In this document: positions 29,428 to 38,217 of the stretch, one piece after another
Layout of the letters: every line of letters begins with the position of its first letter
How positions within the stretch are numbered: position 1 is the first letter of the stretch
Notes under the pieces: model-generated
Database searches by the model: none
What the model was told of the DNA's origin: nothing
Seen by the model: only the letters and a program-made list of their open reading frames with translations
Assembly (NCBI RefSeq): GCF_000010725.1
Contig: NC_013857.1
Coordinates: 614,001-678,000, forward strand
DNA from: Azospirillum sp. B510
Lineage (GTDB): Bacteria; Pseudomonadota; Alphaproteobacteria; Azospirillales; Azospirillaceae
Direction of reading: 5' to 3'
DNA length: 64,000 bases
Translations under genes and position numbers: made by a program

Positions 29428-29580
29428 CTCCACCCGAACGCACGCAAAGACTTCGCTTGCCAAGCCAACAATCAGAAAAAGGATTTTCCGAACACTCCCA
29501 ATTCCGAGCCAACCCGCAAAATCATTTGCCCACGAAGGGCGCACACTCGTCCCAACGAACGATAATCGGGGGGACGGGAC

Positions 29581-31203
29581 ATGGACGGTATGCCGAAAGG
29601 GCTGCGACCGGAACGGGCGGACATCGACCACGCCTATCGCCTGGACGACCGCTATGGCCGGACCGAGGGGCAGGTCTATCTCTCCGGCACCCAGGCGCTG
29701 GTCCGGCTGCTGCTGCTCCAGGCCGACCGCGACCGCCGGGCCGGCCTCAACACCGCCGGCTTCGTCAGCGGCTATCGCGGCTCGCCGCTGGGCGGGCTGG
29801 ATCAGGCGCTGTGGCAGGCGCAGGCGCATCTGGACGCCCGCGCCATCCGCTTCGTCCCCGGCATCAACGAGGATCTGGGCGCCACCGCCGTCATGGGCAG
29901 CCAGCAGGTCGAATCCTCCGGCGAAGGCACCGTCGAGGGCGTGTTCGGGCTGTGGTACGGCAAGGGGCCGGGGCTGGACCGTTCCGGCGACGTGCTGAAG
30001 CATGCCAACGCCTATGGCAGCTCGCCGCATGGCGGGGTGCTGGCGGTGGCCGGCGACGACCATGGCGGCGTGTCCTCCAGCATGCCGCACCAGAGCGACC
30101 TCGCGATGATCGCCTGGTCGATGCCGGTGCTGAATCCGTCGGGCGTGCGCGAGTATCTGGAGTTCGGCCTCTACGGCTACGCCCTGTCGCGCTTTTCCGG
30201 CGCCTGGGTCGGGTTCAAGGCGATCTCGGAATCGGTGGAAAGCGCCGCCACCATTCAACTGCCATCGCTGGACCAGGGCTTCCTGCCGGTGGCGTTCGAG
30301 CCACCGCCGGGCGGGCTGCATCAGCGCTGGCCCGATCTGCCCGGCCTCGCCATTGAGGAGCGGCTGGCCGCCAAGATCGCGGCGGTGAAGGCCTTCGCCC
30401 GCGTCAACCGCATCGACCGCACTGTCCTCGGAACCGGTGGCTGGCTGCGCATCGTCACCACCGGCAAGGCCCATCTCGACCTGATGGAGGCGCTGCGCCT
30501 GCTGGGCATCGGCCCGGCGGAGGCGGCGGAGATCGGCCTGTCGGTCCACAAGATCGGCCTGTCCTGGCCGCTGGAGCCGGATTTCGCCCTGTCCGCCGCC
30601 CGAGGTGCCGAGGAGATCCTGGTGGTCGAGGAGAAGGCTCCCGTCGTCGAGGGACAGCTGAAGGATCTGCTGTACCACCTGCCGGCCGGCGAGCGGCCGC
30701 GCGCCGTGGTCGGCAAGACCGACGAGTTCGGCGCCCGTCTCCTCCCCGCCACCGGCGAGCTGCGCCCCTGGATCGTCGCCAAGGCGCTGGTGGAGCGCAT
30801 CGGCCATCGCTTGCCCGAGCGGGATTTCTCCACCCGGCTGGCCGACCTGCTGCCGGACGAGGCGCCCGCCGCCACCGGTCCCTCTCTGGCGCGCACGCCC
30901 TATTTCTGCTCCGGCTGTCCGCACAACAGCTCGACCAGGGTGCCGGAGGGCAGCAAGGCGCTGGCGGGCATCGGCTGCCATTTCATGGCGTCCTGGATGG
31001 ACCGCGACACGGTTGGCCTCAGCCAGATGGGCGGCGAGGGGGTGAGCTGGATCGGGCAGGCGCCCTTCAGCAAGCGCCGGCACATCTTCCAGAATCTGGG
31101 CGAGGGCACCTATTTCCATTCCGGCCTGCTGGCGATCCGGCAGGCGGTGGCGGCCAAGGCCACCATCACCTACAAGATCCTGTTCACGACGCCGTCGCCA
31201 TGA
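29581..31203 (+). pseudogene. Indolepyruvate/2-oxoacid ferredoxin oxidoreductase, N-terminal part (frameshifted)
   Basis: First 535 residues of a fused 2-oxoacid:ferredoxin oxidoreductase of about 1171 residues, the enzyme that converts aryl pyruvates to acyl-CoA with ferredoxin reduction. TPP-domain blocks include GFVSGYRGSPLGGLD, the AVAGDDHGGVSSSMPHQSD segment and FCSGCPHNSSTRVPEGSKALAGIGCHF. After ITYKILF the frame reads TTPSP-stop. Restoring one base near 31186 gives ITYKILFNDAVAMTGGQPVDGP, the conserved continuation. So a 1-nt deletion ends the protein here. GGGGGGACGGGAC precedes the ATG. Confidence 0.93.
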
Positions 31204-32103
31204 CCGGCGGCCAGCCGGTGGACGGCCCGATCTCCGTCCCCGCCATCACCCGCCAACTGGCGGCGGAGGGCATCACCCGCATCGCCGTGGTCAGCGACGC
31301 ACCGGAGAAATACGACGGCCGCAGCGGTCTGGCCCCCTTCACCACCGTGCATCACCGCGAGGAGCTCGACGCGGTCCAGCGCGAGATGCGCGACATCCCC
31401 GGCGTCACGATCCTGGTCTATGAGCAGACCTGCGCGGCCGAGAAGCGCCGCCGGCGCAAGCGCGGCACGCTGGCCGACCCGGCCCGCCGGATGGTGATCA
31501 ACGATCTGGTCTGCGAGGGCTGCGGCGATTGCGGCCGGAAGTCCAACTGCCTATCGGTGCAGCCAAAGCCGACCGAATTCGGGGTGAAGCGCCGGATCGA
31601 CCAGTCCAGCTGCAACAAGGATTATTCCTGTGCCGACGGCTTTTGCCCCAGCTTCGTCTCGGTGGTCGGCGGCCGCTTGCGCAAGCCGGACCCCGACAAG
31701 GTCGCCGCCCGCTTCGCCGACGAACTGGCGGCCCTGCCGCTCCCCCATCGCGGCGCGGCGGAGGACCCGGCGGAGATGCTGGCCGAGAGCTTGGCCGAGA
31801 TCCTGATCGTCGGCGTCGGCGGCACCGGCGTCGTCACCATCGGCGCCGTGCTGGCGATGGCGGCCCATCTGGAAGGCAAGGCGTCCTCGGTGCTCGACTT
31901 CATGGGCTTCGCCCAGAAGGGTGGCGCCGTCCACAGCTATCTTCGCGTGGCGGAGGATGCGGCGCGGCTGAACCAGGCACGCATCGATCCGAAGCGGGCA
32001 CAGTTGGTGCTGGCCTGCGATACGGTGGTCGCGGCGTCCCCGGAAGCGCTGAAGACGGTGCGGCTGGGCCGGACGCGGGTGGTGGCGAACGCCCATGTCG
32101 CCC
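31200..32103 (+). pseudogene. Indolepyruvate ferredoxin oxidoreductase, middle part (after the frameshift)
   Basis: Continues the gene in the shifted frame from MTGGQPVDGPISVPA through the CEGCGDCGRKSNC cysteine-rich segment and the LIVGVGGTGVVTIGAVLAMAAHLEGK gamma-type domain to RVVANAHVA. At 32104 an IS21-family element interrupts it; the open frame runs 38 bases into the IS (to 32141) with unrelated residues. Part of the TPP half and the Fe-S and gamma regions remain recognisable, so decay is recent. Confidence 0.93.
32098..32103. repeat. 6-bp target duplication, left copy, of the IS21-family element
   Basis: TCGCCC abuts the left end TGCGTATTTCGGCG; the same six bases follow the right end at 34713-34718. 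Confidence 0.9.
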
Positions 32104-32108
32104 TGCGT

Positions 32109-32173
32109 ATTTCGGCGAATTCGCCCAGGCGTTTCGGTTGAAAGCGCCCACCGTTTCGGCGAAAGCGCCCACC
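32109..32173. repeat. Three internal end repeats of the IS21 element (left)
   Basis: Units at 32109-32128, 32131-32152 and 32153-32173 share TTTCGG-N2-GAAAGCGCCCACC or a close variant. They match the expected transposase-binding sites of IS21 ends. Confidence 0.8.
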
Positions 32174-32255
32174 CGAATTGCAAGCTGGTGGGAGCCGGGG
32201 CCGAACCCTGGATTTACGTTATGAAGGTTGTGGGTTTGGTTGCCAAGCACCGGCC

Positions 32256-33011
32256 TTAGGTGTCGGGGGTTTCGCTGGCGGCATCGGCCTTGGTGCGGCG
32301 CATGGAGTCGCCATGCAGGTCGATGCGGTAGGCCCGATGCACGAGGCGGTCGAGGATGGCGTCGGCGTAGGTGGCATCGCCGATGAGCCGATGCCAGTTG
32401 GCCACGGGAACTTGGGTGGCCAGCATGGTTGCGGCCCGGTCGTGGCGGTCATCGATCACCTCCATCAGGTCCAGGCGCTGAGGCGCGGTCAGCTCGGTCA
32501 TCGCCCAGTCATCCAGGATCAGCAGGTCGAGCCGGGCGATCCGTCGCAGCAGCCGGGCGAGCGAACCGTCCAGGCGGGCGGTGGCCAGATCGTCCAGCAG
32601 GCGGGTCAGCCGGGTGTAGAGTACGCTGTGGCCTTCCCGCGCCGCCTGGTTGCCGAGTGCACAGGCCAGCCAGGTCTTGCCGATCCCGGTCGGGCCGGTG
32701 ATCAGAACCGGCCGGTTCTCCTTCACCCAGCGCCCGGTGGCCAGCTCGCGCACAACACCGCGATCGAGCCCACGCGGGGTGCGCAGGTCGAGGTCCTCCA
32801 GGCAGGCCGTCTGGCGCAGCCGGGCACGTTTCAGTCGGCTGGCGAGTGCGGTGTTGGCGCGCTCTGCCGCTTCCCGCTCGATCAGCGTGCCCAACTGCTC
32901 GTCGAAGGCCAGTTGGCCGCGATCGGGCAGGCGTTCCAGCGCCTCCAACCCCTTGGCCATGCCGTACAGCCGCAACTGGCGCAGCCGCTCGTGGTTGACG
33001 TGCTTCATCAT
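32256..33011 (-). CDS. istB: IS21 helper ATPase IstB
   Basis: 251 residues. DnaA/DnaC-like AAA+ protein that assists the IstA transposase. Walker A GPTGIGKT and Walker B LLILDDWAM are present, with an N-terminal helical region and a C-terminal lid (AILDRLVHRAYRIDLHGDSMR). The ATG at 33011 has GGAG 6 bases upstream and lies 10 bases past the istA stop. It appears intact. Confidence 0.96.
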   Translation of the reverse strand: MMKHVNHERLRQLRLYGMAKGLEALERLPDRGQLAFDEQLGTLIEREAAERANTALASRLKRARLRQTACLEDLDLRTPRGLDRGVVRELATGRWVKENRPVLITGPTGIGKTWLACALGNQAAREGHSVLYTRLTRLLDDLATARLDGSLARLLRRIARLDLLILDDWAMTELTAPQRLDLMEVIDDRHDRAATMLATQVPVANWHRLIGDATYADAILDRLVHRAYRIDLHGDSMRRTKADAASETPDT

Positions 33012-33021
33012 CGTATCTCCG

Positions 33022-34536
33022 TCAGTGATAGTAGGAAGGGCCGCGCAGATTGGTGTGCTCGCCGGCACCGGCCGCGTCCGCCGTTGTGGCCGGGGGAGCG
33101 GTCAACCAGCGCTGGACGTAGCGGTAGGATCCGACGTTGGCCTCCAGCGCCGCCTGGCAGGCTTGCTCCAGCCGGCTGGTGCCGTGGGTGGCCGCCAAGC
33201 GGATCAGGCCGATCCCGGCCCGCACCGCCTGTTCGGGGTGATCGGCGCCGGCCAGGATGCGTTCGAACAGCAGCGCGGCGGCCGGGCCGATGGCGGCCAG
33301 TTCGGTCTGGATGGCATCGGGGGTGAAGCGGGCGACGGCCCGGTGGTTGGCGGGGCGATGGGCGTCCAGCGTCACGGTGGCGCCGTCCTGCCGGCGGACA
33401 TGGCAGGCCATCCGCTTGCCGCGCAGGAAGACGCTGATCACGCCGGCGGTGCTGTGCACGTCGACCGTCTTGCCGATCAGCGTGTGGGGCACCGAGTAGA
33501 CGCCGCCGTCGAGAGCGAGATGATAGTCGGGCGGGACCTTGTGGCGCGCCCAGGTGCCCGGCACGAAGCGGTCCGGCGGCAAGGGGCGCAGGGTCGGCTG
33601 CTCCTCGGCGGCGAACAGGCCGGCGCGCGTGTCCTGCGGCCGGCGGCTCAAGGGAGCGGCATTGAGGGTGGCCAGCTTGTCGCGCAAGGCCGCGTTGGCG
33701 GCGTCCAGCGTGGCGAAGGGCGTATCGCGCAGCGGGGCCAGCACCCGCCGCTCGACCTGCTGCACGCCGTTCTCGGCGCTGGGCTTGTCGCGCGGGCGCC
33801 GCACCCGGGCCGGCAGGACGGCGGTGCGGTAGTGCCGGGCGAGATCGTGATAAGCCGGGTTGATCGCCGGATCGTAGAAGGAGGCGTGGCTGACGCCGAC
33901 CTTGAGGTTATCCGGCACCAGCTTGCCCGGCACGCCGCCCAGATGTTCGAACAGCCGGGCGTGGGAGGCCAGCCACTCCTCCGCCTGCTGGGTCCAGGTC
34001 GCCTCGGCATAGACGTAGCCCGAATACGGCAGGCAGGCGACAAACACCTGGGCCTGCCGCGCCTCAGCGCCGAGCCCGACGGTCAGCGTCATCCCAGCGT
34101 AATCAACCTCGATCGCCGCCCCCGGCCGATGTTCCCGGCGCAGACGCGGCTCGGCATGAGCACCCTGCCATGCCCGGAAATGCTGGACGAATTGGGTGTA
34201 GCGATAGCCGCCGGGATGGACCTCCAGGTATTCCTCCCACAGCAGCCGCAGCGTTACGCCACGGCGGCCGAGTTCCCGGCTGATGTGCCGCCAGTCGGGC
34301 ACCGGGCGCGCCGACGTGACCGGAGGCGGGAACAGCCGCTCCTCCAGCTCGACGTCCGTCCAGCCCAGCACATCCGCGTACTGCAGCCCGGAGGCCCGTA
34401 GCCGCTCCAGGTAATCGCGCACGGTGCTGCGCGGCAGCCGGCAGGCATCGGCAATCTGCCGTTGGCTGGCGCCAAACTCATCCCGCAGACGAAGGACTTC
34501 TCTGATCCGCCGCATGTCCGACCTCGCTCGGGGCAT
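33022..34536 (-). CDS. istA: IS21 transposase IstA
   Basis: 504 residues. N-terminal HTH (EFGASQRQIADACRLPRSTVRDYLERL), then the DDE catalytic core with VDYAGMTLTV, VPDNLKVGV and RPRDKPSAENGVQQVERRV giving the two Asp and the Glu. The ATG at 34536 is preceded by AAGGAGG at ideal spacing; the longer frame to 34611 is rejected. The protein looks complete and functional. Confidence 0.96.
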   Translation of the reverse strand: MPRARSDMRRIREVLRLRDEFGASQRQIADACRLPRSTVRDYLERLRASGLQYADVLGWTDVELEERLFPPPVTSARPVPDWRHISRELGRRGVTLRLLWEEYLEVHPGGYRYTQFVQHFRAWQGAHAEPRLRREHRPGAAIEVDYAGMTLTVGLGAEARQAQVFVACLPYSGYVYAEATWTQQAEEWLASHARLFEHLGGVPGKLVPDNLKVGVSHASFYDPAINPAYHDLARHYRTAVLPARVRRPRDKPSAENGVQQVERRVLAPLRDTPFATLDAANAALRDKLATLNAAPLSRRPQDTRAGLFAAEEQPTLRPLPPDRFVPGTWARHKVPPDYHLALDGGVYSVPHTLIGKTVDVHSTAGVISVFLRGKRMACHVRRQDGATVTLDAHRPANHRAVARFTPDAIQTELAAIGPAAALLFERILAGADHPEQAVRAGIGLIRLAATHGTSRLEQACQAALEANVGSYRYVQRWLTAPPATTADAAGAGEHTNLRGPSYYH

Positions 34537-34619
34537 CCCGATCCTCCTTGGCCTGTGCCGTGGAAAGATCATGGGGATGCCAAAGGCTGGTTCGGACCCC
34601 GATACCACCACTCCTACGG

Positions 34620-34706
34620 GTGGGCGAATTCACCGAAACGGCTGGGCGCTTTCACCGTTCTGCCCGGGCGCTTTCCGCCGTTCCCGCTGGGTGCTTTCCG
34701 CCGAAA
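34620..34706. repeat. Four internal end repeats of the IS21 element (right)
   Basis: On the minus strand four units of about 21 bp carry GGTGAATTCGCCCACC, GGTGAAAGCGCCCAGC, GGCGGAAAGCGCCCGG and GGCGGAAAGCACCCAG, in order towards the outer end. They mirror the left-end units. Confidence 0.8.
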
Positions 34707-34712
34707 TATGCA

Positions 34713-34718
34713 TCGCCC
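34713..34718. repeat. 6-bp target duplication, right copy, of the IS21-family element
   Basis: TCGCCC repeated from 32098-32103. Removing the IS plus one copy restores an in-frame junction reading AHV-APTGAFT. Confidence 0.9.
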
Positions 34719-35710
34719 CGACCGGCGCCTTCACCCGCGACGGCAACAAACTGCCCGACGCCGGATCCCTGCTGCGCTCCCTGCGCCGGGCCGCCGGACC
34801 CGACCGGGTGGAGGTGGTGGACGCCAACCGGGTGGTCACCGCCCTGTTCGGCGACAGCATCCTCGCCAACGTCTTCCTGATGGGCGTCGCCTTCCAGAAA
34901 GGGTTGCTGCCGGTCGGGCTGGAGGCGTTGACCCGCGCCATCGAGCTGAACGGCACCGGTGTCGCCGCCAACCTGCGCGCCTTCGCCTTCGGCCGGCTCG
35001 CCGCGCATCGGCCGGAATTGCTGGCGGCCCTTGGCACGGAGGAACAGGCTCCCGCGACCGACCTCGCCACCATCGTCGAGCGTCGCGCGGACTTCCTGAC
35101 CGCCTATCAGGATCGCGCCTATGCCGACCGCTTCCGCGCGCTGGTGGAACGGGCACGCCGGGCCGAAGCGCGCGTCGCTCCCGGCTCGACCGCGCTGGCC
35201 GAGGCGGTGGCGCGCAGCGCCTTCCAGCTGATGGCCTACAAGGACGAGTATGAGGTGGCCCGCCTGCACAGCGATCCGGCCTTCCGCAAAAGCCTGGAGG
35301 ACCGGTTCGAGGGCGACTGGAAGCCGCTCTTCCACCTCGCCCCGCCCCTGCTGGCGCGGCGGACCAACGGCCATGGCGCGCCGCGCAAGATGACGCTGGG
35401 CGCCTGGATCCTGCCGGTCTTTCGTGGTCTGGCGGCGCTGAAACGGCTGCGCGGCACGGCGCTGGACCCGTTCGGCCGAACGGCGGAACGCAGGATGGAA
35501 CGCGCCCTGATCGCCCGCTACGAGGCGACGGTGGCGGAGATCGCCGGGCGGCTGTCGGCCGACCGGCTCGCCATCGCGGTGGAGCTGGCGGCATTGCCCC
35601 AGCAGATCCGCGGCTTCGGCCCGGTCAAGCAGCGCGCGGTCGAGGCGGTGGAGCCGCGCTGGCGGGCGCTTGAACAAGGGTTGCGGGACCGACCGGCGCA
35701 GGCGGCGTGA
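34719..35710 (+). pseudogene. Indolepyruvate ferredoxin oxidoreductase, C-terminal part
   Basis: Final 330 residues of the split gene, from PTGAFTRDGNKLPDAGSLL to the stop. Blocks such as VDANRVVTALFGDSILANVFLMG, ARSAFQLMAYKDEYEVARLH and LGAWILPVFRGLAALKRLRGT are typical of the C-terminus of this enzyme family. In total 2523 bases before the IS plus 992 after it, plus the one missing base, make 1172 codons exactly, which supports both the deletion and the insertion. It lacks its own start; no translation signal was seen in the IS end. Confidence 0.93.
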
Positions 35711-35726
35711 AGCAGGCGGCGTGAAG
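35699..35726. repeat. 14-bp perfect tandem duplication at the gene end
   Basis: CAGGCGGCGTGAAG occurs twice in tandem (35699-35712, 35713-35726), the first copy covering the stop codon of the oxidoreductase fragment. Confidence 0.9.
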
Positions 35727-35740
35727 GCCGCCCCGCATCG

Positions 35741-37417
35741 CTATTTTTCCAGGAAATGCAGGAAGGGGAAGGCTTCGAAATCGAACCGGATCAGACGCGG
35801 TGCGGCACCGCTGCGCGCCAGATGGTCATGGGTGCAATAGGGGGCCGCCTGATCCAGCCCCCAGAACGCCCGCCCCTGGTCGAAATGCCGGCCGATATAG
35901 GCGACGACGAGGTCCAGATAGCGCAACGCGGCGGGCGTCCGGTTGAAAGCGAGGAAGCCGGCGAGGAAATCACGCGTCGGCCCGCGTCGGCGGCGGTCCT
36001 GCATCACCGCGACGTCCCAGTCCGGCCACTCCGCCATCGCCGCCCCCGGATCGGCGAGCAGATGGGCATCGAGATCGACCTGGATCACCGGCCCCGCGCC
36101 CCGCCGCAGGAGCTGCCGCGTCACCGCGAAGCGGGCGGAGGCGAAATAGGTCAGCCGCACCGGCTCCGGCAGGCCGCCGAGATCGATGGTCTCGAAGGAC
36201 AGCGACAGCGCTCCATCCCCCTCCCCCGCCAACCGCATCAGATCCATTTCGATGGCGCCGGACGGGTTGACGACATGGACATGCAGGGCGCAGGTCCCCG
36301 CCCGCTCCCGCCATGTGGCAAGGAAACCGGCGCCGAACCGGCGCCAATACTCCCCATCGCACCCCACCAGCAGGATCGCCCTCCCATCGGCCTTGGGCGG
36401 AACCGGCAGGCGGCGGCCGGCGCGGGTGAAGCAGGCCGGCGGCTCGACGGTCAGACGCTCGAAGAAGGCCGGCTCGCTACGCACCATCGACCACAGCAGC
36501 ATCTCGAAATCGGCGGCGATCTCCGGCGGGGTCCAGTGACGGGCGTATTTGCGGAAATAGCGGCAGGCGAGGTCGAGCCGCTCCCGCCGATAGAGGTGAT
36601 AGCAGACCACCGACAGGGCGACGCTGTCCCTGGTCTCCACCATCAGGCGCCGCCGCCCGATGGCGGCGGTCCGCTCCAGCGTCCCATCGTCCATCACCCC
36701 GGTCTGAATGGCGACGATGGCGGTGCCGAACAGGTTCTTCGCGGCATCGGCGTGCCCGGCGGTGGCGGCACTGGCGAAACAGGCGATGGCCTCCGTCATC
36801 GCCGCGCGGTCGACCAGACTCCGGGCGGTCGCGAGCCCGGCGTCCATCAGCCGGCTCGCCGCCAGCCGGCATTGGCCCAGCCGGTAAAGGCAATCGGGAC
36901 GGCCGGGCTGGAGCGTGTCGAGGCGCCGGTACAGCATTTCCGCCTCCGCCGTCCGGTCCAGGGCATAGAGACAGTCGCCGAGCCGCAGCAGATAGCTGTC
37001 GCTGTCCGGCGCCAGCCGCAAGGCCCGGCGCAGAGCGCCCGCCGCACCATCGCCGTCGCCAAGGTCGGTCAGGGCACCGGCGAGGTTGCCGAACGGCTTG
37101 ACCCAGCCGGGATCGATCGCCATCGCGGCCCGGTGATGCCCGGCCGCCGGCGATGCCAGGTTCACCGCCCGCAATGCCGATCCGAGATTGTCATGGTAAG
37201 CGGCGCACAGGGGATCCCGCCTGATCGCCTCGCCGATCAGGCGCACCGCCTCGGCCGATTCCCCGGACTGGTGGTGCAGCACGCCCAGCAGATGCCACGC
37301 ATCGGCGACGGCCGGAGCCGCCTCGATGATCTTCCGGTAGATGTCCGCCGCCTCGGCCAGCCGGTTGCCCTGATGCAGGCCGACGGCCAGGCGCAGCGCT
37401 TCGGATACGGTGGTCAT
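35741..37417 (-). CDS. TPR protein with GT-A-type glycosyltransferase-like domain
   Basis: 558 residues. Residues 1-220 are TPR-like helices (NRLAEAADIYRKIIEAAP, AWHLLGVLHHQSGESAEAV, YHDNLGSALRA). From about 340, RAILLVGCDGEYWRRFGAGFL starts a domain resembling nucleotide-sugar transferases, with the metal-binding-like QVDLDAHLL and an FWGLDQAAP block. No signal peptide. It begins 79 bases after bcsN on the same strand, with no strong terminator between, so it may be the last gene of the cellulose operon. Its TPR N-terminus closely resembles that of the GT41 protein at 61549. Confidence 0.78.
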   Translation of the reverse strand: MTTVSEALRLAVGLHQGNRLAEAADIYRKIIEAAPAVADAWHLLGVLHHQSGESAEAVRLIGEAIRRDPLCAAYHDNLGSALRAVNLASPAAGHHRAAMAIDPGWVKPFGNLAGALTDLGDGDGAAGALRRALRLAPDSDSYLLRLGDCLYALDRTAEAEMLYRRLDTLQPGRPDCLYRLGQCRLAASRLMDAGLATARSLVDRAAMTEAIACFASAATAGHADAAKNLFGTAIVAIQTGVMDDGTLERTAAIGRRRLMVETRDSVALSVVCYHLYRRERLDLACRYFRKYARHWTPPEIAADFEMLLWSMVRSEPAFFERLTVEPPACFTRAGRRLPVPPKADGRAILLVGCDGEYWRRFGAGFLATWRERAGTCALHVHVVNPSGAIEMDLMRLAGEGDGALSLSFETIDLGGLPEPVRLTYFASARFAVTRQLLRRGAGPVIQVDLDAHLLADPGAAMAEWPDWDVAVMQDRRRRGPTRDFLAGFLAFNRTPAALRYLDLVVAYIGRHFDQGRAFWGLDQAAPYCTHDHLARSGAAPRLIRFDFEAFPFLHFLEK

Positions 37418-37496
37418 CGCGGGCGGGCCCTGAACTCTGGAGACGCGGGTCCACCCCTGATTACAGCAAAGGGACGCGGCTGTCCCGCCCGCTCCC

Positions 37497-38207
37497 CTAC
37501 AGTCCGCCCAGATCCTGCGCTTCCAGCACCGTTTCCGGCAGGGTCAACGACAGGCCGTCGAAGGGCGCCAGCAAGGCCCGGATGTTGGAACCGACGCCGC
37601 AAACCCGGTATTCCAGCCGCACCGCCTCGATCCGCTCCGGCAGCATCCGCTTATGGTCGGTGATCAGCTGCCAGGCCAGGACGCAGCTGTTCGCCTCGTC
37701 CTGGGCGACGACATAGTCATAGTCGCCATAGCGGTTGCGGCGGGCGGCGTCGGCGACCTTCACGCGCATGTCGGGAAATTCGTGCCGCGTCGTCTCCGTC
37801 AGCGTTTCCATCGTATAGAGCGGCACGGGGAAAACGCGCGGTGGCTGGACCAGGGCGCCGAACAGGCTGTCGGGCAGGGTGTGGACGTCGATGGTCAGGC
37901 GGTTCTCGCCGGGCAGGATCGTCGGGTTGGCCAACGCCACGATGTAGGTCTTGTAGACGGCGCCGGTATCGCGCATGCGGGCGGCGACGATGGAGAAGTC
38001 ACGGCTGTCCGGCAAGGTCACCGGCAGCGCCGCCGGCTGGATCCGCCGCCAGGGCGTGGGCGTCTGGGTCAGATTGTCACGAACCCAGCCGGCGCAGCCG
38101 GAGGTCAGCAGGGTTGCCGCGGCCAGCACCGTCCACAGCGCGGCATTGCGCCAACGGCGCCGGGCCATGGGGAACCGCGGGGCGGCGGATGTCGGAGTCT
38201 CGGGCAT
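37497..38207 (-). CDS. bcsN: Cellulose biosynthesis BcsN-like lipoprotein
   Basis: 236 residues. Lipoprotein-like signal: TLLTSGC with Cys near residue 38, after a basic region and hydrophobic stretch. The mature part has AVYKTYIVALANPTILPGENRLTIDV and a run of beta-strand-like segments. Position last after the TPR gene of a bcs operon, together with the GEN-type motif, suggests BcsN, an accessory protein found in rhizobial-type (type III) cellulose operons; its role is not established. Family assignment is moderate. The ATG at 38207 has GAGGGAG upstream; an earlier ATG at 38228 overlaps the preceding gene. Confidence 0.7.
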   Translation of the reverse strand: MPETPTSAAPRFPMARRRWRNAALWTVLAAATLLTSGCAGWVRDNLTQTPTPWRRIQPAALPVTLPDSRDFSIVAARMRDTGAVYKTYIVALANPTILPGENRLTIDVHTLPDSLFGALVQPPRVFPVPLYTMETLTETTRHEFPDMRVKVADAARRNRYGDYDYVVAQDEANSCVLAWQLITDHKRMLPERIEAVRLEYRVCGVGSNIRALLAPFDGLSLTLPETVLEAQDLGGL

Positions 38208-38217
38208 CGGGGCTCCC

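Larger units (their letters stand above)
32104..34712 (-). mobile_element. Complete IS21-family insertion sequence (2609 bp)
   Basis: Ends are TGCGTATTTCGGCG (left) and, read inward on the minus strand, TGCATATTTCGGCG (right), starting with TG as in the IS21 family. It carries istA and istB in the usual order on the minus strand. Three copies of an about 21-bp motif lie inside the left end and four inside the right end. Flanked by an exact 6-bp duplication. Both genes are intact, so the element is probably active and newly inserted. Confidence 0.95.

Noticed and set aside
27604..31119. A 1171-residue open frame on the minus strand
   Set aside because: Antisense to the GMC oxidoreductase and the oxidoreductase gene; low-complexity shadow.
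31170..31210. Programmed frameshift in the oxidoreductase gene
   Set aside because: No slippery heptamer or downstream pseudoknot-like structure is visible, and the gene is also split by an IS, so a simple deletion is the better reading.
34424..35710. An intact stand-alone gene of 428 residues
   Set aside because: Its first 98 residues come from IS21 end sequence and istA antisense. Only the residues after 34719 match the oxidoreductase C-terminus.
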